Source: Bacillota bacterium
Lineage (GTDB): Bacteria; Bacillota; Clostridia; Lachnospirales; Cellulosilyticaceae
Reading direction: 5' to 3'
Assembly: GCA_023393125.1 (NCBI GenBank)
Contig: JAEWMQ010000021.1
Span: 29,706-93,705 of the forward strand
Length of the DNA stretch: 64,000 nucleotides
Position numbers and translations under genes: made by a program. The notes beneath the pieces were generated by a model. That model saw only the letters and a program-made list of their open reading frames with translations. It searched no databases and had not been told where the DNA came from. This document shows, piece after piece, positions 62,954-64,000 of the stretch; positions within the stretch are counted from its first letter, which is position 1; each line of letters starts with the position of its first letter.

Positions 62954-63415
62954 TTATCTATGGGTATAGGCATGTGGTACATAGACCTCCACCGACTTAA
63001 AATATGCTTCATCAAAAATAATAACATCCCTATGCATTTCGCCTTTTGAAGAATCATAGTTCCAGATAACAAGAGGTTTCACAATATATAACTCATTGTT
63101 TTCAAGTTCAAATATATCTTTATATTTTGGAAACCTTTGGTCATATACTTTTCTTCCTTTATAATAGGCAGGTGTACCATAAGGAATAATATCCGAAGTT
63201 CCATGAATTTGTAATGTTCCAGCTGTTATTGCCACGATTGGATTTTGAGCTATATTCTTGCATTTCAATGTATCGGAATAACTCCCAAAATATAAATTGC
63301 AATTTTCATCATAAGCAAAACATACTACTGAATTATCAGGAAAGTCTGTTCCTTGTGTTCCAAGACTCATCAACCTTTGATGCTCTAAAATTTTTGATAC
63401 CTTATTGATATCCAT
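62954..63415 (-). CDS. pyridoxamine 5'-phosphate oxidase family protein
   Basis: A 153-residue split-barrel protein: MDINKVSKILEHQRLMSLGTQGTDFPDNSVVCFAYDENCNLYF opens the fold, followed by LKCKNIAQNPIVAITAG and IHGTSDII. The start at 63415 follows AAGGAGGATAGG; an in-frame upstream ATG nine codons earlier is weaker. It probably binds FMN or heme, but function is unknown. It is unrelated in position to the similar-fold protein at 49530-50021. Single gene with a terminator. Confidence 0.8.
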   Translation of the reverse strand: MDINKVSKILEHQRLMSLGTQGTDFPDNSVVCFAYDENCNLYFGSYSDTLKCKNIAQNPIVAITAGTLQIHGTSDIIPYGTPAYYKGRKVYDQRFPKYKDIFELENNELYIVKPLVIWNYDSSKGEMHRDVIIFDEAYFKSVEVYVPHAYTHR

Positions 63416-63567
63416 ATGGCCTATCCTCCTTCTATAACTCATCTTGCTATAAACAGCTCAGTAATAGCTTACATTTCCTATAACATACCTAGATTTCTTA
63501 TTATTTTGAGAACACTATTAATCTCTTTATATGTTAATTATATGATTTTTCTGAATTGATGTCTATA

Positions 63568-63609
63568 AAAATACACTACCGAGAGCATCATCTCTGCAGT
63601 AGTGTATTT
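63568..63609 (-). terminator. terminator of the cellulose-binding enzyme gene
   Basis: AAATACACTAC / GTAGTGTATTT with inner AGAG/CTCT pairing, 17 bases after the stop at 63626. Confidence 0.85.
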
Positions 63610-63625
63610 GGCATTTATTACTATG

Positions 63626-64000
63626 CTATTTAAGTATATAAGAAAAATCAGTTAGTGGCGTCCCAACACCTTGGAACCCAAAACTTACAGTACTACCAGC
63701 ATTAATACTTGAATTCCATGACATAGGTGTTATGATCAAGTAATCTCCTGACTCAGTTATTTGTGCACACCATATATTACTAATATTAAAATCCGCTTTA
63801 TTTACTGTTAATGCCCAGCTATTTATAGCCACTTGAGATGTATTTGTAATATTTATCGTCATTGTATAGCCAGTGTTCCATGCATTAACAACCGTATCCA
63901 TTTTTAAGGCACCTTCTGTTGGAGTTGGAGTTGGTGTTGGTGTTGGAGTTGGCGTTGGTGTTGGTGTTGGAGTTGGCGTTGGTGTTGGAGTTGGTGTTGG
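63626..64000 (-). CDS. C-terminal CBM2 cellulose-binding module of an extracellular enzyme, partial
   Basis: The frame runs from the window edge to a stop at 63626, with a (Thr-Pro)n linker (63917-64000) and then a family 2 carbohydrate-binding module of about 92 residues. Its hallmarks are VVNAWNTGYTMTINITNTSQ, INSWALTV, NIWCAQI and MSWNSSINAGSTVSFGFQGVG; aromatic residues W (in NAW, SWAL, MSWN) form the flat cellulose-binding face. The N-terminal catalytic domain lies outside the window, probably a glycoside hydrolase. The gene is the clearest sign of a cellulolytic lifestyle. The internal ATG at 63901 is not the start. Confidence 0.9.
   Translation of the reverse strand, partial: PTPTPTPTPTPTPTPTPTPTPTPTPTPTEGALKMDTVVNAWNTGYTMTINITNTSQVAINSWALTVNKADFNISNIWCAQITESGDYLIITPMSWNSSINAGSTVSFGFQGVGTPLTDFSYILK
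63917..64000 (-). repeat. Thr-Pro linker repeat
   Basis: Minus-strand codons alternate ACN and CCA, encoding Thr-Pro repeats typical of linkers joining cellulase domains to binding modules. The low-complexity DNA repeat extends past the window. Confidence 0.95.

Noticed and set aside
63917..64000. The tandem GGTGTTGGAGTT-like repeat as a CRISPR or minisatellite
   Set aside because: There are no spacers and the repeat encodes a Thr-Pro linker in frame with a cellulose-binding module.
1..64000. tRNA, rRNA, intact insertion sequence, prophage or CRISPR-cas genes
   Set aside because: No transposase, integrase, phage structural, Cas or tRNA-like sequence was recognised on either strand.

Overview
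The window is AT-rich DNA (roughly one third G+C) with strong GGAGG-type ribosome binding sites, dense intrinsic terminators and a gene set typical of strictly anaerobic Clostridia: pyruvate:ferredoxin oxidoreductase, oxygen-independent ribonucleotide reductase, a diiron FprA flavoprotein, small ferredoxins and a superoxide-reductase-like regulator. The (Thr-Pro)n linker and family 2 cellulose-binding module at the right edge point to a cellulolytic relative of Lachnospiraceae, most likely Cellulosilyticum or a close neighbour. That assignment is inference from gene content. No tRNA, rRNA, CRISPR array or intact insertion sequence was seen; most of the window looks like chromosomal housekeeping with several accessory islands.

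Layout. 1-2.5 kb: the end of a secreted protein gene and an HNH nuclease with McrB-like N-terminal regions. 2.9-8 kb: divergent nifJ and fprA, the latter with a PerR-type box over its promoter. 8-12.3 kb: DUF488, a 56-aa protein and a translationally coupled pair of von Willebrand A proteins. 12.5-17.9 kb: nrdD-nrdG-dut-nrdD, with two nrdD paralogues in one operon. 18-26.3 kb: DUF1653, mnmM-like methylase, amidohydrolase, prfC, F420-ligase-like protein, sugar-phosphate isomerase, a membrane-anchored lysozyme-fold protein and a ferredoxin. 26.4-29.2 kb: an OadB-type sodium pump subunit surrounded by three membrane microproteins and facing a LysR regulator. 29.3-33.2 kb: a cation/proton antiporter behind a fluoride riboswitch, an amino acid permease and ferritin. 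33.3-37 kb: radical SAM activase-like protein, small regulators, a regulator fused to a superoxide-reductase-like domain, a CAT-like acetyltransferase and a Dus enzyme.

37-49 kb is rich in transporters: a dicarboxylate/amino acid symporter, a DUF1538 membrane protein coupled to a double PII-like protein, uracil permease with a PyrR hairpin next to its ribosome binding site, an AI-2E family exporter, and an NhaC-family carrier behind a lysine riboswitch, so probably a lysine transporter. At 49.1-49.5 kb lies a compact, highly structured, non-coding-looking segment ending in a perfect terminator that I cannot assign. 50.6-53.2 kb encodes a TetM-type ribosomal-protection GTPase fused to a YacP/Rae1-like NYN ribonuclease domain. 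53.5-62.5 kb is one molybdenum-hydroxylase locus: NTPase, metal or oxyanion ABC importer, three xanthine-dehydrogenase-type subunits, a molybdopterin cytidylyltransferase-like protein and a cytosine-deaminase-like amidohydrolase. The right end holds a flavin-binding-fold protein and the last part of a cellulose-binding enzyme.

Four cis-regulatory RNA elements or sites are recognisable directly from sequence (fluoride riboswitch, lysine riboswitch, PyrR-binding hairpin, PerR box), and they sharpen the likely roles of otherwise generic transporter and redox genes.
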